Of a DNA stretch of 64,000 nucleotides, positions 53,608-62,655 are shown one piece after another. The first letter of the stretch is position 1. Every line of letters begins with the position of its first letter. The position numbers were made by a program, and so were the translations under genes. A model generated the notes under the pieces. That model was not told the origin of the DNA, searched no databases, and saw only the letters and a program-made list of their open reading frames with translations. The DNA comes from Fulvimarina endophytica (lineage in GTDB: Bacteria; Pseudomonadota; Alphaproteobacteria; Rhizobiales; Rhizobiaceae). The stretch spans positions 1-64,000 of the forward strand of contig NZ_QURL01000007.1 in the NCBI RefSeq assembly GCF_003403015.1, given 5' to 3'.

Positions 53608-54736
53608 TCAGTCCGCGTCCTCGACGGAGGCGAGCTTGCCTTCCACACGGGCCGCGAGAGCTGCCTCCATGAAGTCGTCGAGCTTGCCGTCGAGCACGTC
53701 CTGGGGCGAGGTGCTCTCGATCCCGGTCCGCAGGTCCTTCACCAGCTGATAGGGCTGGAGGACGTAGGAGCGGATCTGGTGTCCCCAGCCGATATCGGTC
53801 TTGGACGCCGCCTCGGCATTGGCCTCGGCCTCGCGCTTCTCCAGCTCCGCCTCGTAGAGACGCGCCCTCAGCATGTTCCAGGCGGTCGCCCGGTTCTTGT
53901 GCTGCGAACGCTCGCTCTGGCACTGGACCACGATCCCGGATTTGAGATGCGTGATACGCACGGCCGAGTCGGTCGTGTTGACGTGCTGGCCGCCGGCGCC
54001 CGAGGCCCGGTAGGTATCGATGCGCACATCGCCTTCGTTCACCTCGATATCGATAGTGTCGTCGACGACCGGATAGACCCAGACGGATGCGAACGAGGTA
54101 TGGCGGCGCGCCTGGCTGTCATAGGGCGAGATGCGCACCAGACGGTGCACGCCGGACTCGGTCTTCGCCCAGCCATAGGCGTTGTGGCCCTTGATCAGGA
54201 GCGTGGTGCTCTTGATGCCGGCCTCTTCCCCGCCCTGCTCTTCCAGAACCTCGACCTTGAACTTGGAGCGCTCGGCCCAGCGCAGATACATGCGCTGCAG
54301 CATCGAGGCCCAATCCTGGCTCTCGGTGCCGCCGGCGCCGGAATGGACTTCCATATAGGTGTCGTTGGAGTCCGCCTCGCCGGACAGAAGCGTCTCGATC
54401 TGCCGCTTGCTGGCATCGGCCAGAAGCGCCTTCAGCGTGGCCTCGGCCTCCTCGACGATGCTACTGTCGCCCTCTTCCTCGCCCATGGCGATGAGTTCGA
54501 CATTCTCCTCGACGGCGCCTTCGAGTTCGCGGATCGCGGTGATGCTGGATTCCAGACTCTGACGCTCGCGCATCAGGGCCTGAGCCTCGGACGGATCGTC
54601 CCAGATGGACGGGTCCTCGGCCTTATTGTTCAGATGGTCGAGACGACGAAGTGCCTGATCCCAGTCAAAGATGCCTCCTCAGCAGCCCGATGGTCTGCTT
54701 GGTCTCGTCGACGATGTGTTCGATTTCGGCGCGCAC
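53608..54736 (-). CDS. prfB: Peptide chain release factor 2 with programmed +1 frameshift
   Basis: Frame 0 starts at a GTG (54736) after AAGGAGGACAGC and encodes 23 residues, MRAEIEHIV...LLRRHL. It stops at an in-frame TGA within CTTTGAC (54670-54664), preceded by the internal Shine-Dalgarno AGGAGG. A +1 shift after CTT continues from GAC at 54666 to the stop at 53608, giving 375 residues, the normal RF2 length. This is the classical autoregulatory site: low RF2 makes the ribosome pause at UGA and shift. The GGQ loop is in [19 protein letters not shown]; the stop-codon recognition tripeptide reads SPY (VRISPYDSQ) instead of SPF. It recognises UGA and UAA. Confidence 0.95.
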
Positions 54737-54819
54737 GGCGCTGTCCTCCTTGGATGATCAGGACCCTGGGATCCTGCGAGCGGACGGTCTCCGACGGCGC
54801 TGCGGCGGAGGGCTCGAAG

Positions 54820-54851
54820 AAAAGGGACGGTCGCGAGCGCCGTCCCTTTTT
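54820..54851 (-). terminator. Terminator between mrcA and prfB
   Basis: AAAAGGGACGG (54820-54830) and CCGTCCCTTTTT (54840-54851) form an 11-bp stem with a 9-base loop, T-rich on both strands. It is placed 50 bases after the mrcA stop and 84 bases upstream of the prfB start, so prfB is probably transcribed from its own promoter. Confidence 0.82.
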
Positions 54852-54900
54852 CATGTCGCGGTATAACGGGATCGGACCGTCTTGGCTAGGTGAAGCGGGC

Positions 54901-57345
54901 TCAGAAAAGCCCGCCCGCGCCTTGCGAAATGGCCTGTCGCGTCTGTTCGGACACCACACCGCGCTGGACGTCCGAGGCGATCGCATCCATGCCGATGACG
55001 CTGTAGCTGTCGGCAGGTCCGGTGCCCGGCTTGAACGCCTCCATGATGACGCCCTCCCCTTCACCGGACGCGCGCATGCCGTTCGAACGATTGACCGCGA
55101 CGAGTTCCATGCCTTCAGGAACGACGAAGTCCACGGGCGGCTGGCCTTCCATCGCCTTCGACATGAAGTCGATGAAGACGGGAGCCGCCATGCCGCCGCC
55201 GGTCGCGCTCTTGCCCATGGGGCGCGGCTGGTCGTAGCCAAGATAGACGCCGACGACGAGATCGGGCGTGAAGCCGACGAACCAGACGTCCTTCTCCTCA
55301 TTGGTCGTTCCGGTCTTGCCGGCGACCGGGAAGCCCAGCTCCTTGACCCTCGTCGCGGTGCCGCGCTGGACGACGCCTTCCATCATCGAGGTGATCTGGT
55401 AGGCGGTCATCGGATCGAGGACCTGGTCACGCTCGTCGACGAGCTCCGGCTCGGCCTGACCGGCGTAGTCACCCGGATTGCATTCGGCGCAGAAGCGCTG
55501 GTCGTGCTTGTAGATCGTGCGGCCATACCGGTCCTGGACGCGGTCGATCAGCGTCGGCTCGATCGAGCGCCCGCCATTGGCGAGAACCGAATAGGCACCG
55601 ACCATGCGCAGCACCGTGGTCTCGCCGGCTCCCAGCGACATCGGCAGGAAGGGCGCGAGCTTGTCGTAGACGCCGAAACGCTCAGCATATTCGGCGACGA
55701 GCTTCATTCCCATGTCCCGCGCGAGCCGCACAGTCATCAGGTTCCGGCTCTTCTCGATGCCGAGCCGAAGGGTCGAAGGGCCGGCCGAACCGCCGCCGTA
55801 ATTGGAGGGGGTCCAGAAGCCGCCGCGGCCGTCGGGAATGGAGATCGGCGCGTCGAGAATCACCGAGGCCGGCGTGTATCCGTTGTCGAGCGCTGCCGCG
55901 TAGACGAACGGCTTGAACGAGGAGCCCGGCTGGCGATAGGCCTGGGAGGCACGGTTGAACTCGGATTCGGCATAGGAGAAGCCGCCGACCATGGCGCGCA
56001 CGCGGCCGGTTTCCGGCTCCATGGCGACGAGGCCGCCCTGGACTTCCGGCGGCTGGCGAAGGCGCCATTGCCCGTCCTCGTCGGTCGCCTGAACATAGAC
56101 GACGTCGCCCCGGTGAAGCACCTCGGACACCGATCCGACCGTTCCCTTTCGCTCTGGCGTCGCAAGACGCATGGCCCAGGCCATGTTCGACTTGCGGATG
56201 GTTCCGATCTGGCGCTCGCCGTCGAGCTTGTCGCCGGCGTTGCGGGCCGGCTGCAGGCCGATACTCGCGCTGTCGGCATCGGCCGAAAGAACGATCGCAA
56301 GATGCCATTCCGGAACGTCCGACAGGCCGTTGACCTTGCCGAGGGTCTGGCCCCAGTCGCTGCCGATCTCGGCGGTCTCGACCGGCCCGCGATAGCCGTG
56401 CGCCTCGTCGAACTTGACGAGGGCGTGCTGCAGCGCCTCGCGCGCATAGCCCTGCATCTTGGGATCGAGCGTCGTGCGCACCGAAAGGCCGCCCTCGTAG
56501 AGCGCGTCGATGCCGTAGCGCTCGACGATCTCGCGGCGCACGTCCTCGGTGAAGTATTCGGCCGTCGCCAGATAGGTGCCGGAAGGACGCGGATTGACGC
56601 CGAGCGGCTTGGAGCGCGCGTCCTCGGCCTCGGCGGCGGTGATGAAGCCGTTGCTCTCCATCTGGCCGATGACCCAGTTGCGGCGCGCGAGCGCACGGTC
56701 CGCATTGCGGAAGGGATTGTAGTTCTCGGGCGCCTTGGGAAGGGCGGCGAGATAGGCCGCCTCCTCGATCGTCAGCTCGTTGACGGACTTGTCGAAATAG
56801 CCGAGTGCCGCGGCCGCGATGCCGTAGGACCCCATGCCGAGATAGATCTCGTTCAGATAGAGTTCGAGGATCTTGTCCTTCGAATAGGCCTGCTCGATCC
56901 GCATCGAAAGAATTGCTTCCTTCACCTTGCGGTCGAAGGTCCGCTCATTGGTGAGGAGAAAGTTCTTTGCGACCTGCTGGGTGATCGTGGAGGCGCCCTG
57001 CATGCGCCCGCCCTGGGCCAGCACCATGACGGCGCGGCCAATGCCCTCGATGTCGACGCCGCCATGGGAATAGAAATTCTTGTCCTCGGCGGCGAGGAAG
57101 GCGTTCTTTACGCGGGAGGGAATCGCCTGGATCGGCAGGAACAGACGGCGCTCGCGCGCATATTCGGCCATCAGCGCACCATCGGAGGCATGGATGCGCG
57201 TCGTCACCGGCGGCTTGTAATCGGCCAGAACCTGATAGTCGGGAAGGTCCTCGCCCACCTTCTCCACATACCAGGCGAGCCCGCCTGCGATGAGGAGGAA
57301 GAAGACCGAGCCGATCCCGAAGAAATAGCCGATAAGTCTGATCAT
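54901..57345 (-). CDS. mrcA: Penicillin-binding protein 1A (bifunctional transglycosylase/transpeptidase)
   Basis: The 814-residue class A PBP has a membrane anchor at residues 5-26. Its GT51 domain has AAEDKNFYSHGGVD (catalytic Glu87), QGASTITQQVAKNFL and ELYLNEIYLGMGSYG. The OB-like insert is at about 320-440, and the transpeptidase domain has RQPGSSFKPFVYAAALD (Ser475, Lys478), EKSRNLMTVR (SxN) and VAGKTGTTNEEKDVWFVG (KTG). Length and intact motifs indicate a working cell-wall synthase. It sits in the conserved rne-amidase-mrcA-prfB neighbourhood. The start at 57345 begins MIRLIGYFFG. Confidence 0.95.
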   Translation of the reverse strand: MIRLIGYFFGIGSVFFLLIAGGLAWYVEKVGEDLPDYQVLADYKPPVTTRIHASDGALMAEYARERRLFLPIQAIPSRVKNAFLAAEDKNFYSHGGVDIEGIGRAVMVLAQGGRMQGASTITQQVAKNFLLTNERTFDRKVKEAILSMRIEQAYSKDKILELYLNEIYLGMGSYGIAAAALGYFDKSVNELTIEEAAYLAALPKAPENYNPFRNADRALARRNWVIGQMESNGFITAAEAEDARSKPLGVNPRPSGTYLATAEYFTEDVRREIVERYGIDALYEGGLSVRTTLDPKMQGYAREALQHALVKFDEAHGYRGPVETAEIGSDWGQTLGKVNGLSDVPEWHLAIVLSADADSASIGLQPARNAGDKLDGERQIGTIRKSNMAWAMRLATPERKGTVGSVSEVLHRGDVVYVQATDEDGQWRLRQPPEVQGGLVAMEPETGRVRAMVGGFSYAESEFNRASQAYRQPGSSFKPFVYAAALDNGYTPASVILDAPISIPDGRGGFWTPSNYGGGSAGPSTLRLGIEKSRNLMTVRLARDMGMKLVAEYAERFGVYDKLAPFLPMSLGAGETTVLRMVGAYSVLANGGRSIEPTLIDRVQDRYGRTIYKHDQRFCAECNPGDYAGQAEPELVDERDQVLDPMTAYQITSMMEGVVQRGTATRVKELGFPVAGKTGTTNEEKDVWFVGFTPDLVVGVYLGYDQPRPMGKSATGGGMAAPVFIDFMSKAMEGQPPVDFVVPEGMELVAVNRSNGMRASGEGEGVIMEAFKPGTGPADSYSVIGMDAIASDVQRGVVSEQTRQAISQGAGGLF

Positions 57346-57615
57346 CGGTGCAATATCCGTTCTCCAGCGACACGGGTCGCCGGATACCCCTGATTTCCGG
57401 TCTCGACAATCGAGACGATCCCCATGCGGCCCGTTCGTTCTTCCATCCGCCCCACCCCGGCGGACGGTCGAACCGCGTTCCGACTTTCTGTGCAGGCCTG
57501 CGTCATGCCCGTCAAATGCGGCAGAGCGATGATTGCGCGCCCGCCGCAAGCTCTCCGACAGCTTCGTTCGCGCCTTTTCCTCCCGTGGCGCTGCCGGAGC
57601 TCGTTCTCCCCGATC

Positions 57616-58809
57616 TCAGTCGCGATCGAGGCCATAGAAGCCGATGATGGCGTCGGCGACCGTCCGCATGATCTCCTGGCGCCATTTCGTATCGGCGAGA
57701 AGCTTGGCATCGCTCGCATTCGACATGAATCCCATCTCGATCAGGACCGAGGGAACATCGGGCGATTTCAGCACCATGAAACCTGCCGACCGCTTCGGAT
57801 TGTTGATGAGGCGGATCTTCGAGCGGCGCATGCGCTCGAGCAGCGCCGAGGCGAAATGCTCCGAATAGCCCACCGTCTCGCGGCGGGTGAGATCGGCCAG
57901 GATATCGAAGATCTCCGGCTGGTCGGGCGCGTAATCGGCGCCGCCGAAGCGATCGGCCGCGTTCTCGTTCGCCGCGATCTCGAGCGAGAGACGGTCGGAT
58001 GCCTTTTCCGACAGGGTGTAGATCGTCGCGCCCCGAAGATCGTCGTAGCGGATGCTGTCGGCGTGAAGCGAGATGAAGAGGTCGGCATTCTCCCGGCGTG
58101 CGATCTCCGAGCGCTCGACGAGGCCGACGAAGACGTCCTCTTCGCGGGTGAGGACGATCCGAATGCCCGGCTGCCTCGCGAGCGCATCGCGAAGCGCCTT
58201 GGCGGCCGCGAGATTCACGGCCTTCTCCATGACGCCGTTCTTCGCCACCGCCCCCTTGTCCTCGCCGCCATGGCCGGGATCGATGACGACGGTGAACTGA
58301 TGCTCGGACGCGGCTGCGTGTTCGGACGATGCCGGTCGCGCCGACTTGCCTTCGCTCCCGGCCTGTGCCGAAAGGCGCGGCTCGCCTGCGATGACGGTCT
58401 CTGCCGCTTCGGCGAAGACGATCTCGTACCGCGCCCCGGCCCCGCTCTCGGCGTCGATCCGGTCGAGGCGCGCCTCCACCCCCGTTCGCGGGCGGAAGAT
58501 ATAGCGATAGCGATCGGGGCCGGTTGCGCCGTGGCGCACGCTTTCGATCAGTCCCTCGCCCCCGTCCCATTCAGGGTCGCCGGCCGGAAGCGCATCGCGA
58601 AGATCGAGCGCGATGCGGTCCGGGAAGCGCAGGACGACGAGCCGCGCATCCGGCGCGGAGGTGAAATCGAAGACGGCGCTCTGCTTCCCGTCGACCGGCG
58701 GATGGATTTCCACATGGGTGACGATCGCGGTCTCGGCCCGTGCGAGGTCAGCGGGCGAAGCAAAGGAGGCAAGAATGAAGATGAGAAGGGAGCCGACGAT
58801 TCGCAACAT
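57616..58809 (-). CDS. N-acetylmuramoyl-L-alanine amidase with AMIN domain
   Basis: The 397-residue periplasmic protein has a signal peptide (first 26 residues, ending ADLARAE), an AMIN domain (about 30-135) for septal targeting, a linker rich in Ala/Ser, and an Amidase_3 catalytic domain with zinc residues in FTVVIDPGHGGEDKGA, GVMEKAVNLAAAKAL (Glu) and DLFISLHADSIR. A conserved Glu lies in VPSVLIEMGFMSN. It cleaves the stem peptide from peptidoglycan at division. A GTG one codon upstream (58812) is an alternative start. It lies between mrcA and rne. Confidence 0.92.
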   Translation of the reverse strand: MLRIVGSLLIFILASFASPADLARAETAIVTHVEIHPPVDGKQSAVFDFTSAPDARLVVLRFPDRIALDLRDALPAGDPEWDGGEGLIESVRHGATGPDRYRYIFRPRTGVEARLDRIDAESGAGARYEIVFAEAAETVIAGEPRLSAQAGSEGKSARPASSEHAAASEHQFTVVIDPGHGGEDKGAVAKNGVMEKAVNLAAAKALRDALARQPGIRIVLTREEDVFVGLVERSEIARRENADLFISLHADSIRYDDLRGATIYTLSEKASDRLSLEIAANENAADRFGGADYAPDQPEIFDILADLTRRETVGYSEHFASALLERMRRSKIRLINNPKRSAGFMVLKSPDVPSVLIEMGFMSNASDAKLLADTKWRQEIMRTVADAIIGFYGLDRD

Positions 58810-58812
58810 CAC

Positions 58813-59506
58813 GGGGACAGTCTCGACGCATTCGCGTTTCAGGTTCGGGCGACGGGCTTAGACGAAACGTTTGCGGTCAATATGGCCGACCCGCCGGATG
58901 CATGATGCGCTCTGCGACTTGCCGCAAACCTGTTGGCGGCAAACCGTCGTCGCAAGCGACAGGTCAGCCCTGCCCGACCCGACGGCTTGTTTCTCGCGGC
59001 GCCTGGGCATATGAGGGAATGTAGAAGTCTTGCAGGTCAGGGACCTTTTCCGTCTCGGACGCTCCTCATATCAGAGCTGCGGGTCCGGGAGGCGAGCTGA
59101 TCGTCGCGCCGACGACATGCGTGGGAACAGGGCCTGGAATGGCCGCGCTCCCCTAACGCTGGCGCGTGAGACTTCCGAAGAATTCTTGCCGCGTGCGAAG
59201 CGGTCGCAGACGCCTCGCCCGGCACTCATGAATGGCTCCCGATCCGTTACGTTCGCGAGTCGCACCACCACCGTCGGCCGCCTCGATGCGGTCATCCTTA
59301 GATTTCGCGGAGTTCCGCTTTGACGGCGACAATTCGGCCATCGCAGCGCAGGGGCAAGACGACCGTCACGGTCGGGTTTGCCGCGCGCGTCGTGTCGGTC
59401 CCGTCGGAAACGGAACGGTCCGCCGCCCGGTTCACACCCATCCGATTTTCCTCATTCACATTGAGACGATCAGCCAATCGTGGAAGCCGGGCTTTGGAGA
59501 CAATCC
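58813..59506. other. Long divergent leader/promoter region of rne
   Basis: About 690 bases lie between the amidase and rne starts. No protein gene is recognised. One weak promoter-like pair, TTGTTT with TATGAG 17 bases downstream, occurs near 58986-59014, which would leave a leader of about 490 bases. Several GC-rich inverted repeats occur before the rne ATG. In enterobacteria a long rne leader binds RNase E for autoregulation; the same is possible but not shown here. Confidence 0.4.
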
Positions 59507-62500
59507 ATGCCCAACAAAATGTTGATCGACGCCTCGCATCCGGAAGAGACGCGCGTCGTCGTCGTTCGCGGTAACCGCGTCGAAGAATTTGATTTCGAGA
59601 CCGAGCACAAGAAGCAGCTCAAGGGGAACATCTATCTGGCCAAGGTGACGCGCGTCGAGCCGTCGCTTCAGGCCGCGTTCGTCGAATATGGCGGCGGGCG
59701 CCACGGCTTCCTCGCCTTCTCCGAGATCCACCCCGACTACTACCAGATCCCCAAGGCCGACCGCGAAGCGCTGGTCGCCGAGGAACTGGCGCGCGCCCAG
59801 GCCGAGAACGACGACGACGACGCGGATGCCGAGCGCGAGGAGCAGAAGAAGCGCCGCCGCAAGGCATCGGCCGCCCGCCGCAAGGACAAGTCCGACGACA
59901 GCGTTTCGGAGGATGTCGACGCAGAGAGCGACGGCGAGGCAGCGTCCGAGGACGAGGGCGGCAACGAGAGCGAGAGCGAAGGCGATGACGAGCGCCGCGA
60001 GAGCGCGCGTGGCGGATCCTCGCACGAGACGAACGGCGACGAGGACGAAAGCGCCTCCGAAGACGAGGACGGCTCGGAGGACGATGACGAGGACGACTCC
60101 GATTCGGACGATGGCGACGATGAGGACGGCGAGAGCGAGGACGACGGCGACGACGAGACCTCCGAAGAGGACGGCAAGTCGCGCTCGCATCGTGGTGGCC
60201 AGCGTCAGAAGCGCGGCCGCAGGTCTTCCGGCCGTGGCCGCTCGCGCAAGAACGGCGACGGGAACGATGGCTCGGACGGCGACGACGACGACGACAGCGT
60301 CGACGAGGTCGGCTCCGAAGACGCGATGGAAGAGGTTCCGGTCCGCCAGGCCCGCGTTCGCAAGAACTACAAGATTCAGGAGGTCATCAAGCGCCGCCAG
60401 ATTCTTCTCGTCCAGGTCGTGAAGGAAGAGCGTGGCAACAAGGGCGCCGCGCTCACCACCTATCTCTCGCTGGCGGGCCGCTATTCGGTGCTGATGCCGA
60501 ACACGGCGCGCGGCGGCGGCATTTCGCGCAAGATCACCAACCAGTCCGACCGCAAGCGTCTTCGCGACATGGTGCGCGAGCTCGAGATTCCGCGCGGCAT
60601 GGGCATCATCCTGCGCACCGCCGGTGCCAATCGGACCAAGGCCGAGATCAAGCGCGACTACGAATATCTGATGCGGCTGTGGGAATCGGTCCGCACCCTG
60701 ACGCTCCAGTCGATCGCGCCGAGCCTCGTCTACGAGGAGGGCAGCCTGATCAAGCGGTCGATCCGCGACCTCTTCAACAAGGATATCGACCAGATCCTCG
60801 TATCCGGCGAGGCCGGCTACCGCGAGGCGAAGGACTTCATGCGCATGCTGATGCCGTCCCAGGCAAAGGTCGTACAGCCTTATCGGGAGCCGGCGCCGAT
60901 CTTCGCGCGCCAGGGCATCGAGCCGCAGCTCGACAAGATGCTGCAGCCCCATGTGACGCTGAAGTCCGGCGGCTACATCATCATCAACCAGACCGAAGCG
61001 CTGGTCGCGATCGACGTGAACTCCGGACGTTCGACCCGCGAGATGTCGATCGAGAACACAGCCTACCAGACCAATCTGGAAGCGGCCGAGGAAATCGCGC
61101 GGCAGCTGCGGCTGCGCGATCTGGCGGGCCTCATCGTGGTCGACTTCATCGACATGGACGAGAAGCGGAACAACCGCGCCGTCGAAAAGAAGATGAAGGA
61201 CTGCCTGAAGAGCGATCGCGCCCGTATCCAGGTCGGCAAGATCTCGCATTTCGGACTGATGGAGCTGAGCCGTCAGCGCATCCGTGCGAGCGTCCTCGAA
61301 TCGACCATGAAGTCCTGCCCCATGTGCGAAGGCACGGGCATGATCCGCGCGACCTCCTCGATGGCGCTCCATGCGATCCGCCATGTCGAGGACTATCTCC
61401 TGAAGAACAAGGGCCGGGACCTGATCGTCAAGGTCTCCACCGAGACCGCGCTCTTCATCCTCAACGAGAAGCGCCACCATATCGACGAGCTCGAGCAGGC
61501 CAATCAGATGCGCATCGTGATCCAGGCGGATCACGCCATGGGCCACAACGACGTCACCGTCGAACTGGGCGGGCCGGCGACGAAGCCCGTGACCCGCACC
61601 GTCATCAATCCGGCCTCCATCCAGGACGAGAACGAGATCGACGAGGAGCTGGCGAACGAGGCCGAGCAGGACGAGAGCGACTTCGAGGAGGATGCGGGCA
61701 CCGAGGATGACGCTTCCACCTCCGACGATCGCTCCGACGAGACCGAGGCGAAGGACGAAGGCTCCAGCGAGAAGTCGCGCGGTCGCGGCCGTCGCCGCCG
61801 TCGGCGCCGCGGCGGGTCCGACGAGGATCAGAGCGAAACCGAGGGCGAGGACAATTCGCAGGCCGCCGACGGCGAGGAGGCATCCGCCAAATCCGACAAC
61901 GGCTCCGAGGACGACGAGGATGGCTCTTCGGGACGCCGCCGCCGCCGCCGCGGACGCCGGGGCGGCCGTCGCCAGCGCGATGGCCAGTCGGCCAACGACA
62001 ACGGCAGCGATCGGACCGGGGACGACGCGTCCGACGTGACGATGTCCGGCGATGAGACCGATGGTTCGGACGCTAGCGCGCAAACTGATCGAAATCATGC
62101 GGAGCCCGGCGAAACCGAGACGCAGGAACGGGACAGCCAGCCCGCACCGTCCGAGCACACGGCCGAGGAGGCCGTTTCGGTCGAGACGAGCGAGACCCAT
62201 GAACAGGTGGTCGCCGCCGATGCGATCGAAGCCGGACAGCCAGCCGACGGCCAGGCATCGCCTTCGACGGCCGACGAGCGTTTCGACGATCCGGTCGCCT
62301 CGATGATCGGTGAGGCTGCGCACGCCTCGGACGAGACGGCCGGAGCGAACGAACAAGCCGCGAGCGAAACCGAAGAGACGCCTTTCGCCTCGAACGACGC
62401 CTCTACGGAGACCCAGGCCGAGGCGGCCGAAACGGACGTCGCCGAAGCGGAAGCGGAAGCGCCTCGGCGCGAACCCCTCACCGAGCCGCTCGTGACCTCG

Positions 62501-62575
62501 AGTTCGGCCAATGGCGGCGACGAAGCGGAAGAAAAGCCGCGGCGCGGCGGATGGTGGAATCGCGGCTTCTTCTGA
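59507..62575 (+). CDS. rne: Ribonuclease E
   Basis: The 1022-residue endoribonuclease begins MPNKMLIDASHPEETRVVVV. The S1 domain starts at about residue 36 and is interrupted by an extremely acidic D/E/S-rich insert at about 98-277, resuming at YKIQEVIKRRQILLVQVVKEERG. The catalytic part has LVAIDVNSGRSTREMS and GLIVVDFIDMDEK with the two metal-binding aspartates, and the zinc-link CPMCEGTG. The C-terminal 350 residues alternate acidic stretches with Arg-rich patches ([24 protein letters not shown]) that should bind RNA and degradosome partners; the end is PRRGGWWNRGFF. Confidence 0.95.
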   Translation: MPNKMLIDASHPEETRVVVVRGNRVEEFDFETEHKKQLKGNIYLAKVTRVEPSLQAAFVEYGGGRHGFLAFSEIHPDYYQIPKADREALVAEELARAQAENDDDDADAEREEQKKRRRKASAARRKDKSDDSVSEDVDAESDGEAASEDEGGNESESEGDDERRESARGGSSHETNGDEDESASEDEDGSEDDDEDDSDSDDGDDEDGESEDDGDDETSEEDGKSRSHRGGQRQKRGRRSSGRGRSRKNGDGNDGSDGDDDDDSVDEVGSEDAMEEVPVRQARVRKNYKIQEVIKRRQILLVQVVKEERGNKGAALTTYLSLAGRYSVLMPNTARGGGISRKITNQSDRKRLRDMVRELEIPRGMGIILRTAGANRTKAEIKRDYEYLMRLWESVRTLTLQSIAPSLVYEEGSLIKRSIRDLFNKDIDQILVSGEAGYREAKDFMRMLMPSQAKVVQPYREPAPIFARQGIEPQLDKMLQPHVTLKSGGYIIINQTEALVAIDVNSGRSTREMSIENTAYQTNLEAAEEIARQLRLRDLAGLIVVDFIDMDEKRNNRAVEKKMKDCLKSDRARIQVGKISHFGLMELSRQRIRASVLESTMKSCPMCEGTGMIRATSSMALHAIRHVEDYLLKNKGRDLIVKVSTETALFILNEKRHHIDELEQANQMRIVIQADHAMGHNDVTVELGGPATKPVTRTVINPASIQDENEIDEELANEAEQDESDFEEDAGTEDDASTSDDRSDETEAKDEGSSEKSRGRGRRRRRRRGGSDEDQSETEGEDNSQAADGEEASAKSDNGSEDDEDGSSGRRRRRRGRRGGRRQRDGQSANDNGSDRTGDDASDVTMSGDETDGSDASAQTDRNHAEPGETETQERDSQPAPSEHTAEEAVSVETSETHEQVVAADAIEAGQPADGQASPSTADERFDDPVASMIGEAAHASDETAGANEQAASETEETPFASNDASTETQAEAAETDVAEAEAEAPRREPLTEPLVTSSSANGGDEAEEKPRRGGWWNRGFF
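59795..60340 (+). repeat. Low-complexity acidic insert coding region within rne
   Basis: Codons GAC, GAG, TCG/TCC and GGC dominate about 540 bases that encode runs of Asp, Glu, Ser and Gly, with basic patches KKRRRKASAARRKDK at the start and RGGQRQKRGRRSSGRGRSRK toward the end. It interrupts the S1 domain coding sequence without breaking the frame. Confidence 0.85.
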
Positions 62576-62599
62576 GCGCCGCAGATCCACAGCAGATTG

Positions 62600-62631
62600 A
62601 AAAAGGGGTCGGCTCACGCCGGCCCCTTTTT
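62600..62631. terminator. Bidirectional terminator between rne and the aminotransferase gene
   Basis: AAAAAGGGG-T-CGG (62600-62612) pairs with CCGGCCCCTTTTT (62619-62631), an A/T-flanked GC stem with a short loop, 25 bases after rne and 25 bases from the convergent minus-strand stop. Confidence 0.88.
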
Positions 62632-62655
62632 CACGTCACGCGAGCCTGTAGCCGG

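Noticed and set aside
53476..57393. 1305-codon open frame on the plus strand opposite prfB and mrcA
   Set aside because: It spans a terminator and two clear minus-strand genes; composition is that of an antisense shadow.
59795..60340. CRISPR-like or tandem DNA repeat
   Set aside because: Repetition comes from biased Asp/Glu/Ser codons inside rne; there are no uniform units or spacers. No CRISPR array was seen anywhere.
59456..62617. 1053-codon open frame on the minus strand opposite rne
   Set aside because: The apparent hydrophobic and Leu/Val/Ala-rich stretches are the antisense of acidic Asp/Glu/Ser codons in rne, not membrane segments.
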